DNA from: Ursus arctos
Lineage: Eukaryota; Chordata; Mammalia; Carnivora; Ursidae
DNA: 64,000 bases
Assembly (NCBI RefSeq): GCF_023065955.2
Contig: NC_079873.1
Location: 97,502,128-97,566,127 of the forward strand
Reading direction: 5' to 3'
A program made the translations under genes and the position numbers. Positions 11,271-22,509 of the stretch are shown here, one piece after another. The first letter of the stretch is position 1. Each line of letters starts with the position of its first letter. The notes beneath the pieces are model-generated. The model saw only the letters and a program-made list of their open reading frames with translations, searched no databases and was not told the DNA's origin.

Positions 11271-12407
11271 CAGGGATAAATTTTAGACTAGAGAACTGGA
11301 TAGACTTCATAGTCTTCAGGCAATCCCCCATAAATTTGATTTCTCTCAGCCGAGCTTTTGATGAAGCTGACCAGCCGTGGGTTTGAGGTTACGCTGTCTG
11401 ACAAGTCCTTAGGGCACAACTATTCTGTGTTTCAAAAGTCAACCCAAGTGAAAGATGAGCCAAAGAAGAACCCATCCTGGGATAGAAGCCACTGCCCTTT
11501 TGTGTGGAGACAGGCCAAGGGAATACTCACTGTCAGGGCCAGTAAACCTCTTGAGAAGGAAGTTGTGATCTGCTTTAGCACATGGGTGAACCAGACCCCC
11601 AAATTCTAAACTAGACAGCGTCCCTGTAGTAATTTGAGGTTGAACACCACTTATTAAAGCAGTAACCAAATCTCAGTCATGAAATGAATGTCAGGAAAGA
11701 TTCCGCTTTGAACGATAATTCCCAATGAACCAGCCACCAAAGAGAAACTAGTTGTGAAATGTATGCCGAGGTAACCAAATGAAGTGCCTTGCTAAATAGG
11801 ATTATTAGTGCTGACCTTGATAAATGTTGAGAATGTCTACCAAAAATGGTGACTTTGATTTTCGAGGGGTTGGTCTGAAACCTTTCTTATTATTGTCACT
11901 CCTGGTCTGTGATAATATAACCTGCATGTGGGAGTGGATAAAGCATCTATCTTCTTATTTCAAACTGATATTAAGTTATGAAGATACACCTAAAATTGAG
12001 GAAGAGCAAGAACACATGCCTGTTGGATGAATCAGAAAATTTGCAGAAGGTTAAGTGAAATGCTCCTAGCGATTCTGATGTTCTTGTTTAATTGGTAACT
12101 AGAGGTGCACTGGATATACATTTAAGCAAAATGCTAAATGACCAAGTGTTAAAATCAATATTTACCTGAAGCCAAGGCCCAAACTAAATAACATTGTCAT
12201 AGACAAAAGTTCTGCAATATAAAAATAAATCCAAAATCCTATTGAGAAAGTATTAAGATTTCTGTTAAGAAATGTGGTTTTCACATCAAAAATTTTTTTT
12301 TCACATTTAAAATTTTGACATTACATCGTAGAAACACACATTTCTCAGCACTGTCGGTTTTGTGTGCTGCTTGAAGAAAATGCTTTATGAACATTTTGAA
12401 GTAGACT
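11271..12407. other. No recognisable gene or repeat
   Basis: Mostly single-copy-looking sequence. The frames at 11358-11609 (plus, 83 residues) and 11439-11669 (minus, 76 residues) overlap each other and show no known domain. Confidence 0.45.
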
Positions 12408-12419
12408 ATGGTTTTTATT

Positions 12420-12616
12420 TTTTTATTTTTTTTTAAGATTTTATTTATTTATTTGACAGAGACAGCCAGCAAGAGAGGGAACACAAGCAGGGGGAGTGGG
12501 AGAGGAAGAAGCAGGCTCCCAGCAGAGGAGCCTGATGTGGGGCTCGATCCCGGAACACCGGGATCACGCCCTGAGCCGAAGGCAGACGCTTAATGCCTGT
12601 GCCACCCAGGCGCCCC
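12420..12616 (-). mobile_element. CAN-SINE, antisense
   Basis: Full-length antisense copy of the young type ('ggctcgatcccggaacaccg', 'gccacccaggcgcccc'). Flanks TAGACTATGGTT and TAGACTATTGTC form the TSD. Confidence 0.95.
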
Positions 12617-12979
12617 TAGACTATTGTCTTTAGAGCAGCTTTAGGTTCATAACAAAATGGAGTGGAAGGTACAGAGATTTCCCATGTACCTCCTGCCCCT
12701 CATATGCATAGTGTCCCCCATTATCCACACCCTGCACTACAGTGATACATTTATTACAGTCAAAGAACCTATGTCAGTATATCATTATCATCCGAAGTCT
12801 GTAGTTTCCATTAGAGTTCACTCTTGGTGTTGTACATTCTGTGGGTTTGGACAAAGTTATAATGACATATATTCATCAATATACTATCGTAAAGAGTAGC
12901 ATCATTGCCCTAAAAATCCTCTGTGCTTTTCCTAGTCATCCCTCTCCCTTACCCCCAACCCATGGCAATCACTGAACAT

Positions 12980-13185
12980 TTTTTTAAAAGATTTATTTAT
13001 TTGAGAAAGAGAAAGAGAGAGTGTGAGCCGGGGGAGGGATAAATGGAGAGAGAGAGAGAATCCCCAAGCAGACTCCTCACCAAGCATGGAGCCCGACATG
13101 GGGCTTGATCCCAGGACCCCAAGATCATGACCTGAACCCAAATCAAGAGTCAGACGCCCAACCAACTGAGCCACCCAGGAGCCCC
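12980..13185 (-). mobile_element. CAN-SINE, antisense, in L1
   Basis: Flanks CAATCACTGAACATTTTT and CAATCACTGAAATTTTT form the TSD around an antisense SINE ending 'gccacccaggagcccc'. Confidence 0.95.
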
Positions 13186-13345
13186 ACAATCACTGAAATT
13201 TTTACTGTCTCCATAGTTTTGTTTTTCCCAGAATGTCATGTAGTTGGAAACATACACTGTGTAGCCTTTTCAGATTGACTGCTTTCACTTAGTAATATGC
13301 CTTTAAGATTCCTCCATGTCTTTTCATGGCATGGTAGCTCATTTT

Positions 13346-13552
13346 AAAATCTATTTATTTATTTTTAAAAGATTTTATCTATTTGACAGAGAGAGACACA
13401 GCGAGAGAGGGAACACAAGCAGGGGGAGTGGGAGAGGGAGAAGCAGGCTTCCCGCTGAGCAGGGGGCCCGAAGTGGGGCTCGATCCCAGGACTCCAGGAT
13501 CATGCCCTGAGCCAAAGGCAGATACTTAATGACTGAGCCACCCAGGCGCCCC
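13346..13552 (-). mobile_element. CAN-SINE at the 3' end of a nested L1
   Basis: Antisense SINE whose head ('gccacccaggcgcccc', ends near 13552) directly meets the 3' end of the minus-strand L1 at 13553-14273. Only one TSD pair (13335-13345 and 14274-14284) brackets SINE and L1 together. Confidence 0.92.
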
Positions 13553-14273
13553 TAAATTTAAATTCAATTAACATACAGTGCATTATTAGTTTCAGAGGTA
13601 GAGTTCAGTGATTCATCAGTTGTATATAACACCCAGTACTCATTACATCACATGCCCCCCTTAATGCCCATCACCCTGTTACCCCACCCCCACCCCATTC
13701 CCTCCAGCAACCCTCAGTTTGTTTCCTAGAGTTTAGCATCTCTTAGGGTTTGCTTCCCTCTCTGATTACATCTTGTTTTATTTTTCCCTCCCTTCCTCTG
13801 TTTTGTTTCTTAAATTCCACAAATGAGTGAAATCATGATAATTGTCTTTCTCTGATTGACTTATTTTACTTAGCATAATACCCTCTAGTTCTATCCACGT
13901 CATTGCAAATGGCAAGATTTCATTTTTAACAGCTGAATAATATTCCATTGTTTATATATACTACCTCTTCTCTATGCATTCATCTGTCAATGGACATCTG
14001 GGCTCTTTCCATGTTTTGTCTATTGTGGACATTGCTGCTATAAACATTGGGGTACAAGTGCCCCTTTGGATCACTACATTTGTATCTTTAGGGTATATAC
14101 CTAGTAATACAATTGCTGGATAGTACGCTAGCTCTATTTTTAACTTTCTGAGGAACCTCCATACTGTTTTCCAGAGTGGCTGTACCAGCTTGCATTCCTA
14201 CCAATAGTGTAAGGGGTTCCCCTTTCTCTGCATCCTTGCCAACATTTGTTGTTTCCTGACTTGTTAATTTTGA
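13553..14273 (-). mobile_element. Nested, 5'-truncated younger L1 3' end
   Basis: Reverse complement of the carnivore-type L1 terminus: 'ttcaattaacatacagtgca', 'agcataataccctctagttc', 'tattccattgtttatatata', 'gaggaacctccatactgttt'. It is less diverged than the surrounding L1. TSD TAGCTCATTTT at 13335-13345 and 14274-14284 flanks this copy plus the adjoining SINE. Confidence 0.9.
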
Positions 14274-14777
14274 TAGCTCATTTTTTTAAGTACTAAATAA
14301 TATTCCATTATCTAGATGTACCAGTTTATTTATTCATTCATCTACTTAAAGTTATTTTGGTTGCTTCCAAGTTTTAGCAATTATGAATAAAGCTGCTATA
14401 AATATGTATGTGGAGGTTTTTGTGTGGGCAAAAGTGTTTGTCTCCTTTGGGTGAGTAACAAGGAGCATGATAGCTGAATTGTATGGTGAGCGTTTATTTA
14501 ATTTTGTAAGAAACCACCAAACTGTGTTCCAAAGTGGCTTCATTGCATTGCCATCCAGCAATGAATAAAATTTCCTGTTGCTCCACATGTTCACCAGCAT
14601 TTGGTGTTGTTGGCGCTCTGGATTTTGGCCTATAATAGATGTGTAGTGGTATCTCACTGTTATTTTAACTTCTGTTACCCTGATGACATGTGATGTGGAG
14701 CATTTTTTCATATGTTTATTTGCCATCTGTATATCTTCTTTGGTGAGATGTCTGTTAAGGTCTTTGGCTCATTTTCT

Positions 14778-15012
14778 TAAAAGGTTTTATTTATTTATGA
14801 GAGCAAGAAAGAGCGCGAGCATTAACACGAGCAGGGGTGAGCAGAGGGAGAGGGACAAGCAGACTCTCTGCTGAGTGCAGAACCCGATGTGGGGCTTAAC
14901 ACAGGGCTCAACATGGGGCTCCTGGGGCTCGTGGGGCTTGATCCCAGGACCCTGAGATCATGACCTGAGCTGAAGTCAGACACTTAACCAACTTGAGCCA
15001 CCCAGCTGCCCC
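14778..15012 (-). mobile_element. CAN-SINE, antisense, with internal expansion
   Basis: TSD TCTTTGGCTCATTTT (from 14761) versus TCTTTGGCCCATTTT (from 15013). The body is longer than usual because GGGGCTC/GGGGCTT units are repeated around 14890-14940. Confidence 0.93.
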
Positions 15013-15912
15013 TCTTTGGCCCATTTTTTTTTATTCTGGTTGTTTGTTTTCTTATTGTTGAGTTTTAAGAGGTCTTTGTATATTTTGGATAATAGTCCTT
15101 TATCAGATATGTCTTTTGTAAATATTTTTCCCAGTCTGTGGCATGTCTTTTCATTCCCTTGAGATGTCTTTTGCAGAGAAGAAAAATTTAATTTTAATGA
15201 AGTCCAGCCTATTAATCCTTCCTTTCATGGATTGTACCTTTGGTGTTGTATCTGAAAAGTCATCTTCAAATCCAAGGTCATCTAGATTTTCTCCTATGTT
15301 ACATTATAGGAGTTTTAGAGTTTTACATTCTACATTTAAATCTGTGATCCATTTTGAGCTAATTTTCTGAGGAGTGTAAGGTCTATATCTAGATTTATTT
15401 TTTTTTGCACATGGATGTCCATTTGTCTCAGCACCATTTGTTGAAAAGACTATTTTTGCTCCATTGTATTGCTTTTGCTCCCTTGTCAAAGACCAGCTGA
15501 CTATATTTATGTGGATCTATTTTTGGGCTCTCTATTCTATTCCCATTGATCTATTTGTCTATTCTTTCACCAATACCACCCTGTCTTGATTGCCATAACT
15601 TTATAATAAGTCTGGAAGTCAGGTAAGGTCAGTCTTCCGACTTTGTTCTTCTCCTTCAATACTGTGTTGGCAATTCTGGGTCTTTCACTTCTCCATGCAA
15701 ACTTTAGAATCAATTTTGGTGATATCCACAAAATAGCTTGCTAGGATTTTAATTTGGATTACATTGAATCTATAGATCAAATTGGGAAGAACTGACGTCT
15801 TGGTAATATTGAGTCTTCCTATCTGTGAACATGGCATATCTTTCCATTCATTTAGTTCTTTTGTAGTTTTAATCAGATTTTTGCAGTTTTGCTCGTATAT
15901 ATCTTGTACATA

Positions 15913-16338
15913 TGCTAGAAGGTGGAAGAGGGACAGTAAAGTATTCTCCAGACTGAGAAGGCACTTTGAGACTAAAAAATGATGCAAGCCACTCCATATG
16001 ATTTATACAGAGTTCTATTCAGGGTAACTTACAAGCAGGGGGGATTGCGCAGATCGACAGTCCAGGTACTACACAGCTATTGTACACACAGTCCAAACCT
16101 TAATCCATAGGTTTTATAGAGGAAAGCGTATTGTGGTGAGGTCAAAGGGTAATTATCTAAAGTTGTGTCATCCATGCCACACTTTAGGGGAGATCAGAAC
16201 AAGCCTTCTCGCATTCCAGTCAGAAAATACATTAACCTCGAAGGGTCCTGGAACACGGTGCCTCCAGGGAGGTAATTGCTCGGGCATAAACAAGATTGAA
16301 GGCCCAAAGATGGAGTCAGTGTTGTCAGCACTCCTACA
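15913..16338 (-). mobile_element. Solo LTR, class II (ERVK-like), in L1
   Basis: A 426-bp block interrupts continuous L1 sequence. On the minus strand it starts TGTAGGAGTGCTGACAAC and ends CTTCTAGCA, the TG...CA termini of an LTR. A degenerate poly(A) signal (AATAGA) and a TATAAA-like box lie near its 3' end. Flanking hexamers TACATA (15907-15912) and TACACA (16339-16344) differ by one base; 6-bp TSDs are typical of class II endogenous retroviruses. No internal gag, pol or env is present, so it is a recombined solo LTR. The exact family is not assigned. Confidence 0.78.
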
Positions 16339-16733
16339 TACACATACTGTTAGATTTATACCTTCGTTTTTCATTTTTTGTTGAGCTAATGTAAATGATA
16401 TTGCATTTTTGATGTCAAATTCCATTTATTCATTGCTGGTATATAGGAAAACAACTGACTTGTATCATTGCTTATTAGTTCTAATGTTTTTTGTCTATTC
16501 ATTTGGATTTTCTACATAGACAAGCTTATCATCTGCAACCAAAGACAATTTTATTTCTTCCTTCACAATCTGTCTACCTATTCTTTCCTTTTCTTGTCTT
16601 ATTGCATTTTCTAGAACTTCCAGGATGATGTTAAAAAGTAGGGGTGAGAAGGGACATTGTGTCTTGTTGATGTTCTTAGTGGAAAATCTTTGAGCTTCTC
16701 ACCATTAAGTATGATATTAGCTATTGGTTATTT

Positions 16734-16954
16734 GTAGATATTATTTCTTTTTTTTTTTTTAAAGATTTTATTTATTTGACAGAGAGTGAGCGAGAGAGGG
16801 AACACAAGCAGGGGGAGTGGGAGAGGAAGAAGCAGGCTCCCAGCAGAGGAGCCTGATGTGGGGCTCGATCCCGGAACGCCAGGATCACGCCCTGAGCCGA
16901 AGGCAGACGCTTAACGACTGCGCCACCCAGGCGCCCCAGTAGATATTATTTCTT
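16734..16954 (-). mobile_element. Young CAN-SINE, antisense, perfect TSD
   Basis: Body 16750-16938, full length. TSD GTAGATATTATTTCTT at 16734-16749 and 16939-16954 is perfect. Confidence 0.97.
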
Positions 16955-17644
16955 AAGGTGAGAAAGTTCCTCTCTATTCTTACTGAGAGTTTTTTTTTTT
17001 AATCATAAATGGTTGTTGGATTTTGTCAAATGCTTTTTCTGCAACTGTTGATAGGATCATGTCATTTTTCTTCTTTAGCATATTGATGTGATTAATTAAA
17101 TAATCAATTTCAAATGTTGAACTAGCTTTACATACCTGGGATAAATCCCAGCTGGTTGTGGTGTATAATTCTTTTTATGCATTATTAGATTAAATTTGCT
17201 AATATTTTGTTGAGGATTTTTCCATCTGTGCTCATGAAAGATACTATCTTTAGTTTTCTTGTAATGTCTTTTGTCTGGTTTTGGTATTAGGGTATGCTGG
17301 CTTTATAGAATGAGTTAGGAAGTGTTACCTCTGCTTATATCTTCCAAGAGAGATTGTGGAGAATTAGTATAAGTTCTTCCTTAAATGTTTGGTAAAATTC
17401 ATCTGGGCCTGTTGCTTTTTTTGAAAGATTATTCATTATTGGTTCAATTTCATTGATAGATACAAGCCTATTCAGATTGTCTAGTTCTTCTTGTGTGAGC
17501 TCTGGCAGATTCTATCTTTCAAGGAATTGGTCCATTTCATCTAGGTTATCAAATTTGTGGGCATAGAGTTATTGATAGTATGCCTTTATTATCCTTTTAA
17601 TGTCTGTGGGATCTGTAGTGATGTCTCTTCATTTATTCCAGATA

Positions 17645-18315
17645 CAAGCATACCTTGGAGATATTGAGGGTTCAGTTCCAGACCACCACAATAAAGCAAT
17701 TATTTCAATAAAGTGAGTCAAATGAATTTTTTGGTTTCCCAGTGCATATAAAAGTTACATTTAGGGGCACATGGGTGGCTCAGTCGTTAAGTGTCTGCTC
17801 AGGGCGTGATCCCGGAGTCCTGGGATCGAGTCCCACATCAGGCTCCTCCGCTGGGAGCCTGCTTCTTCCTCTCCCACTCCCCCTGCTTATGTTCCCTCTC
17901 TCGCTGGCTGTCTCTCTCTCTCTGTTGAATGAATAAAGTCTTTTAAAAAAAGTTACATTTACACTATACTGTAGTCTATTAAGTATGCAGTAACATTATG
18001 TCTGAAAAAACAATATCCATACCTTAATTTAAAAATACTTGATTGCTAAAAAAATACTAGCCATCATCTGAGCTTTTAGTAAGTAATAAATCACTGATCA
18101 CAGATCATCATAACAAATATAATAATAATGAAAAAGTTTGAAATATTGTGAGAATTTCCAAAATGTGACACAGAGACACAAAGTGAGCAAACACTGTTAC
18201 AAAAATGGCATCAATAGACTTGCTCAACAGAGTTGCCACAAACCTTCAATATGTAAAAAAACATAGTATCTGTGAAGTACAATAAAACAAAGAGTAATCA
18301 AACAAGGTATGCCTG
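17645..18315 (-). mobile_element. Tigger1-type DNA transposon, internally deleted
   Basis: Inverted termini CAAGCATACCTTGG (left) and GGTATGCCTG (right) with TA dinucleotides on both sides (17643-17644, 18316-18317), as for Tc1/mariner-Tigger. Known Tigger1 end blocks are present ('ggttcagttccagaccacca', 'caatatctgtgaagtacaat'?-like arm at 18240-18310), but no transposase region. A SINE splits it at 17764. A second copy with the same internal deletion is at 50957-51410. Confidence 0.85.
17750..17961 (+). mobile_element. CAN-SINE inside Tigger element
   Basis: Body 17764-17947. TSD AAAAGTTACATTTA is perfect at 17750-17763 and 17948-17961, dating it after the DNA transposon. Confidence 0.97.
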
Positions 18316-18965
18316 TATTAGTAATTTCTGTTTTCTCATTTTTTCCTTAGTTAGCCTGCCTAGAGGCTATCACTTTCATTGATCTTTTCAGAGAACCAGC
18401 TTTTGGTTTCAGAGATTTTCTCTATTGATTTCCTTTTTTCAATTTCATTGATTTCTGCTCTAATTCTTTCTTTAAGTTTTTATTTTAATTCCAGTTAACA
18501 TACAGTGTTATATTAGTTTCAGGTGTACAATAGAGTGATTCAACACTTCCATATATCACCCTGTACTCATCACAAGTGCACTCATTAATCCCCATCACCT
18601 ATTTCACCCATCCCCCAAACCACTTCCCCTCTTGTAACCATCAGTTTGTTCTCTATGCACAATTAAAAGTCTGTTTTTTGCTTTGTCTCCCTCTCTCTCC
18701 CTTTTTTCCTTTGCTCATTTGTTTTGTTTCTTAAATTCCACATATCTGCTCTAATTCTTTTTATTTCTTGTCTTCTGCTTACTTTGGACCTAATTTGCTT
18801 TTCTTTTTCTAGTTTCCTAAAGTGGAAGTTTAGATTATTCACTTTAAATCTTTTTTCTTTTCTAATATCTGCATTCAGTGCTATAACTTTCCCTCTAACC
18901 ACTGCTCTCACTGCATCCCACAAGGTTTGATAAATTGTGTCTTCATTTTAATTTAGTTCAAAATA
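18316..18965 (-). mobile_element. L1 ORF2 continuation
   Basis: Minus-strand ORF2 sequence resumes after the Tigger copy ('gaaccagcttttggtttcag', 'actgcatcccacaaggtttg'). Interrupted at 18470-18744 by a tiny L1 insertion. Confidence 0.82.
18470..18744 (-). mobile_element. 275-bp L1 3' stub with 16-bp TSD
   Basis: Severely 5'-truncated L1 terminus ('ccagttaacatacagtgtta', 'atcagtttgttctctatgca', 'gtttcttaaattccacat'). Flanked by TCTGCTCTAATTCTTT at 18454-18469 and 18745-18760, a perfect 16-bp TSD. Confidence 0.93.
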
Positions 18966-19160
18966 TTTTTTAAAGATTTATTTATTTATATTTAGAGAGA
19001 ACAGGGTAGGGAGGGGCAGAGGGAGAGGGAGAGAGTCCTAAGCAGACTTCTCACTGAGTGCAGAGCCCCACACAGGGTTCAATTTTATGACCTTGAGATC
19101 GTGACCTGAGATAAAAATCAAGAGTTGGATGCTCAACTGACTGAGCCACGCTGATGCCCC
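18966..19160 (-). mobile_element. CAN-SINE, antisense
   Basis: 'taaagatttatttatttata' tail side, 'gagccacgctgatgcccc' head. Older, more diverged copy at the boundary of the two L1 parts. Confidence 0.9.
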
Positions 19161-19727
19161 TCTATGCATTTACTTTTAATATGTATCTTTATATTTAAAG
19201 TGGGTTCTTGTAGATAACATATAATGGGATCCTGTTTTATGATCCCCTCTCTCTCTCTCTTTTAATGGGTGTATTTAGACCCTTGGTGTTCAAAGTGAGA
19301 TTGATATAGTTGGACTACCATGTTTGTTACTGTTTTTTTATTCTTTGTCCTTGTTCTTTGTTCCTATTTTTGTCTTCCACTCTTTTTTCTGCATTTTGTC
19401 ATTTTAAATGAGCATTTTATAATTCCATTTTTTCTCCTTTTTTTTTTTAGCATATCAGTTATACTTTTTTTAGTGGTTGTCCTAGAGTTTGTAATATACA
19501 TTTACAACTAATCCAAGTCCAGTTTAAAATAAGACTATACAGCTTCATAGACAGTGTAAGTATCTTATAATAACAGAATAATTATAATATATCCCTCCTG
19601 TCCTTTGTATCTTTGCTGTCATTTATTTCACTTATATAACAAATGTACATGACGCACAGAGGCATACATAACTGGAAACAGTGTTGCTCTTATTATTTTG
19701 AACAAACTATTATCTGTTAGATCAATT

Positions 19728-19936
19728 AAGAATAAGAAAAATTAGGACGCCTGGGTGGCTCAGTCAGTTAAGTGTCTGCCTTTGGCTCAGGTCATGGTCC
19801 CTGGGGTCCTGGGATTGAGTCCCGTGTTGGGGGGAGGGTCCCTGCTCAGCAGGGAGTATGCTTCTCCCTCTCCCTCTGCTCATGTGCTCTCTCTCAAGTA
19901 AATAGAATCTTTTTTAAAAAAGAATAAGAAAAATTA
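19728..19936 (+). mobile_element. CAN-SINE with perfect TSD
   Basis: Body 19745-19919. TSD AAGAATAAGAAAAATTA is perfect at 19728-19744 and 19920-19936. Confidence 0.97.
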
Positions 19937-20031
19937 AAGTTTTAATTTTATCTTTAATCAATTATTCCTTTTCCAGTGCTCATTCTTTCTTTATGTAGAC
20001 TGAATTTCTGACCTGTATAATTGTTCTTCTC

Positions 20032-20239
20032 TTTAAATAATTTTTTAAAAGATTTTATTTATTTGACAGTGAGAGAGGGAACACAAGCAGGGGGAGCGGG
20101 AGAGGGAGAAGCAGCCTCCTCACTGAGCAGGGAGCCCAATGTGGGGCTCGATCCCAGGACCCTGGGATCATGACCTGAGCCGAAGGCAGACACTTAATGA
20201 CTGAGCCACCCAGGTGCCTGTTTAAATAATTTTTTAAAA
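20032..20239 (-). mobile_element. CAN-SINE, antisense, with TSD
   Basis: Body about 20050-20220. TSD TTTAAATAATTTTTTAAAA at 20032-20050 and 20221-20239. Confidence 0.95.
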
Positions 20240-20747
20240 CACCTCTTGCAAGGCAGGTGTATTGGCAACAAATTCCTTCAGTTTTTGTTTGTCTGGGAAA
20301 TTCTCTATTTCTACTTTGCGGAGTACAGAATTTTAGGTTGGTAGGTTTTTTTTTTCTCAACATTAAATATTTCACTCCACTCTTTTTTTGCTTGCATGTT
20401 TTATGAAAAGTTGGATGTAAATCTTATCTTTGCTCCTCTATAGGTAAGGTTGCTTTTTCCTTTGATTTCTTTCAGGAAGTTTTCTTCAATTTTCTGAAAT
20501 TTGAAAAGTATATGCTTAGGTGTAGCCTCTTTGGGCATTTATTTTGTTTGATATCTTCTAAGTTTCTTGAGTCTGGTTTGGTGTCTGAGATTAATGTGTG
20601 GAAATTTTCAGTAATTATTGTGTTGAATATTTCTTCTGTTACTTTCTTCTCTTTCTGGTATTCCCATTGTGCATGTTACACCTTTTGTAGTTGTCCCACA
20701 GCTCTTGGATATTGTGGGGTTTTATCCCCAGTCTTTTTTTCTGTTAA

Positions 20748-20972
20748 TTACTCAGTTTTGGAGGTTCCTATTGAGATATCCTCAAGCTCAGAGGTTCTTT
20801 TCTCAGCCATATCCAGTCTACTAATAAGCACATCAAAGGCATTCTTCATTCTTGTTACAGTGTTTTTGATTTGTAGCATTTCTTTTTGATTCTTTCTTAG
20901 AATTTCTATCTTATTTTTTACATTGCCTATCCTTTCTTGCATGCTGTCTACTTCCCTTAGCATATTAATCAT
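20748..20972 (-). pseudogene. L1 ORF1p coiled-coil relic
   Basis: A 74-codon open stretch on the minus strand encodes heptad-like sequence containing ISRLDMAEKRTSELED, which resembles the coiled-coil of L1 ORF1 RNA-binding protein (typically 'RLD.AEER.SELED'). The RRM and C-terminal domains are not intact nearby. It is a remnant of an old L1 and not a host gene. Confidence 0.75.
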
Positions 20973-21930
20973 AGTTGTTTTAGATTTCTGGTCTGATAAT
21001 TCCTATATCTGTGAAATATTAAAGTTTGATTCAGATTCTTGCTCTATCTCTTCAAACTGTGTTTTTTGCCTTTAGTATGTCTTGTAATTTTTTCTTTATA
21101 GGCAGGCATGATGTACTGGGTAAAAGGAACTGCTGTAAATAGGCTTTTCGTGATGTGGTAATAAGGTGTGGGGGAAGGAGGAGCATTCAATAGTCTTAAA
21201 GTAGGTCTTAGATATTTGTCAACCTGTTCCTTTGGACTGTGAACCTCACATGTGCTTCTTAGGTTTTTTTCTCCCTCCTTAGGTGGGATAGGAAGGCTGG
21301 AGTAAGCTTGTGTTGGGTATTTTCCTTCTCCCAGGTGGAAGGCTACAACTGGTTGGATTTGAGTATTTCTTTTCCTCAGGTCAGTTAGGCTCTGATAAAA
21401 CTCCAGCAGGTGAGAAACTATTTAACTGGTTAAATAGGGCAGACCTTGTTAAGGAGAACAGAATGCTCTGGCATATTTCAAAATAGTTCTTTTTCCCCTC
21501 CCCTTGCCAGAGGCAGGATGGGATTGTTCTCTGATACTCATTGTGGGAATCTGGTAGAAATCCAGGAGATAAAACTCACCAAAGTGTGGGGAACCCCTGA
21601 TACCTGAGTCCCCCTGGGGACTCTCAGAATTGTCCACACTGAGCCTTCAGCAATTCATCAATTACAGTTCTGGTTTCCCTACCCTAGCACTGGTTTCCCT
21701 GGAGGCTTCTGCTTGGCTAAGTTGTGATTCTCTGTATTCACCTGTCAGTCTCTTCTATTTTGTGAGCACTGGTTTGCTCTTTGACCTCACTTTTTTTTTT
21801 TAAACTCCACGTCTTTTACAGATCTAAGGAGAGTTGCCAATTTTTCACTTTGTTCAGCCTTTTACTTGTTGTTAGCCTGGAGAAGCAACTTCCAAGCTCT
21901 TTACATGCTAGACTGGAAACCAGACCTGCA

Positions 21931-22070
21931 TTGTTGAGTAATCTTTGAAATCCTTGAAGTCAGAAACTGTGTCTTGAACTTTGTCATAAACTTAGCAACT
22001 TACATAATGCCTGGCACATAATAGGTACTCAGCTAACATTTGGTAAGTGAGAGAATAAGTGAGTGAAAGA
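21931..22070 (+). repeat. L2 3' end
   Basis: 'cttacataatgcctggcaca' followed by 'taataggtactcagctaaca' and a degenerate TGAGTGAAAGAATGAG tail is the LINE2 terminus on the plus strand. Confidence 0.72.
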
Positions 22071-22086
22071 ATGAGTGTTGGCAAAA

Positions 22087-22509
22087 CAATTTACAGATTT
22101 TTAAATTTTTTTGATTTATTTGTCAGAGAGAGAGAGAGCACAAGCAGGGACAGTGGCAGGCAGAGCAGGCAGAGGGGGAAGCAGGCTCCCCGCTGAGCAG
22201 GGAGCCTGATGCAGGGCTCCATCCCAGGACCCTGGGATCATGACCTGAGCTGAAGGCAAACACTTAACCAACTGAGCCACCCAGCCGCCCCTACAGATAT
22301 TTTTTTTTTAAGGCTTTATTTATTTGAGAGAGAGAGAGAGAGCGCACAAGCATGAGCAGGGGGAGGGGCAAAGGGAGACAGAGAAACAGACTCCTCCCTG
22401 AGCAGGGAGCCTGATACAGGGCTCGATCCCAGGACCATGAGATCATGACCTAAGCCGAAGGCAGATACTTAACTGACTGAGCCACCCAGGTGCCCCACAA
22501 TTTACGGAT
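22087..22509 (-). mobile_element. Two adjacent antisense CAN-SINEs at one site
   Basis: SINE A spans about 22099-22291 and SINE B about 22302-22497, both antisense. The outer flanks are CAATTTACAGAT (22087-22098) and CAATTTACGGAT (22498-22509). A shorter copy, TACAGAT, separates them. This suggests the second SINE landed at the duplicated site of the first. Confidence 0.9.

Larger units (their letters stand above)
12617..17642 (-). mobile_element. Long L1, 3'UTR and ORF2 part, multiply interrupted
   Basis: Minus-strand L1: 3'UTR at 12617-13345 ('ttatccacaccctgcactac', 'gtcatgtagttggaaacata'), then ORF2 from 14285 ('gttgcttccaagttttagca') through 15912 and 16345-17642 ('ctatttgtctattctttcac', 'gtctggttttggtattaggg'). 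It is the host for SINEs at 12980, 14778 and 16750, a SINE+L1 block at 13346-14273 and an LTR at 15913. Coding capacity is lost. Confidence 0.85.
19161..21930 (-). mobile_element. 5' half of an old L1 (L1M or HAL1-like)
   Basis: Minus-strand sequence carrying the ORF1 region and 5'UTR of an old L1: 'gttgtcccacagctcttgga', 'ttcttgcatgctgtctactt', 'ggaactgctgtaaataggct'. It may be the 5' half of the L1 that begins at 12617 or a separate HAL1-like insertion; the ORF2 stretch between is shorter than a complete one. SINEs at 19745 and 20051 interrupt it. The right boundary is approximate. Confidence 0.7.
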
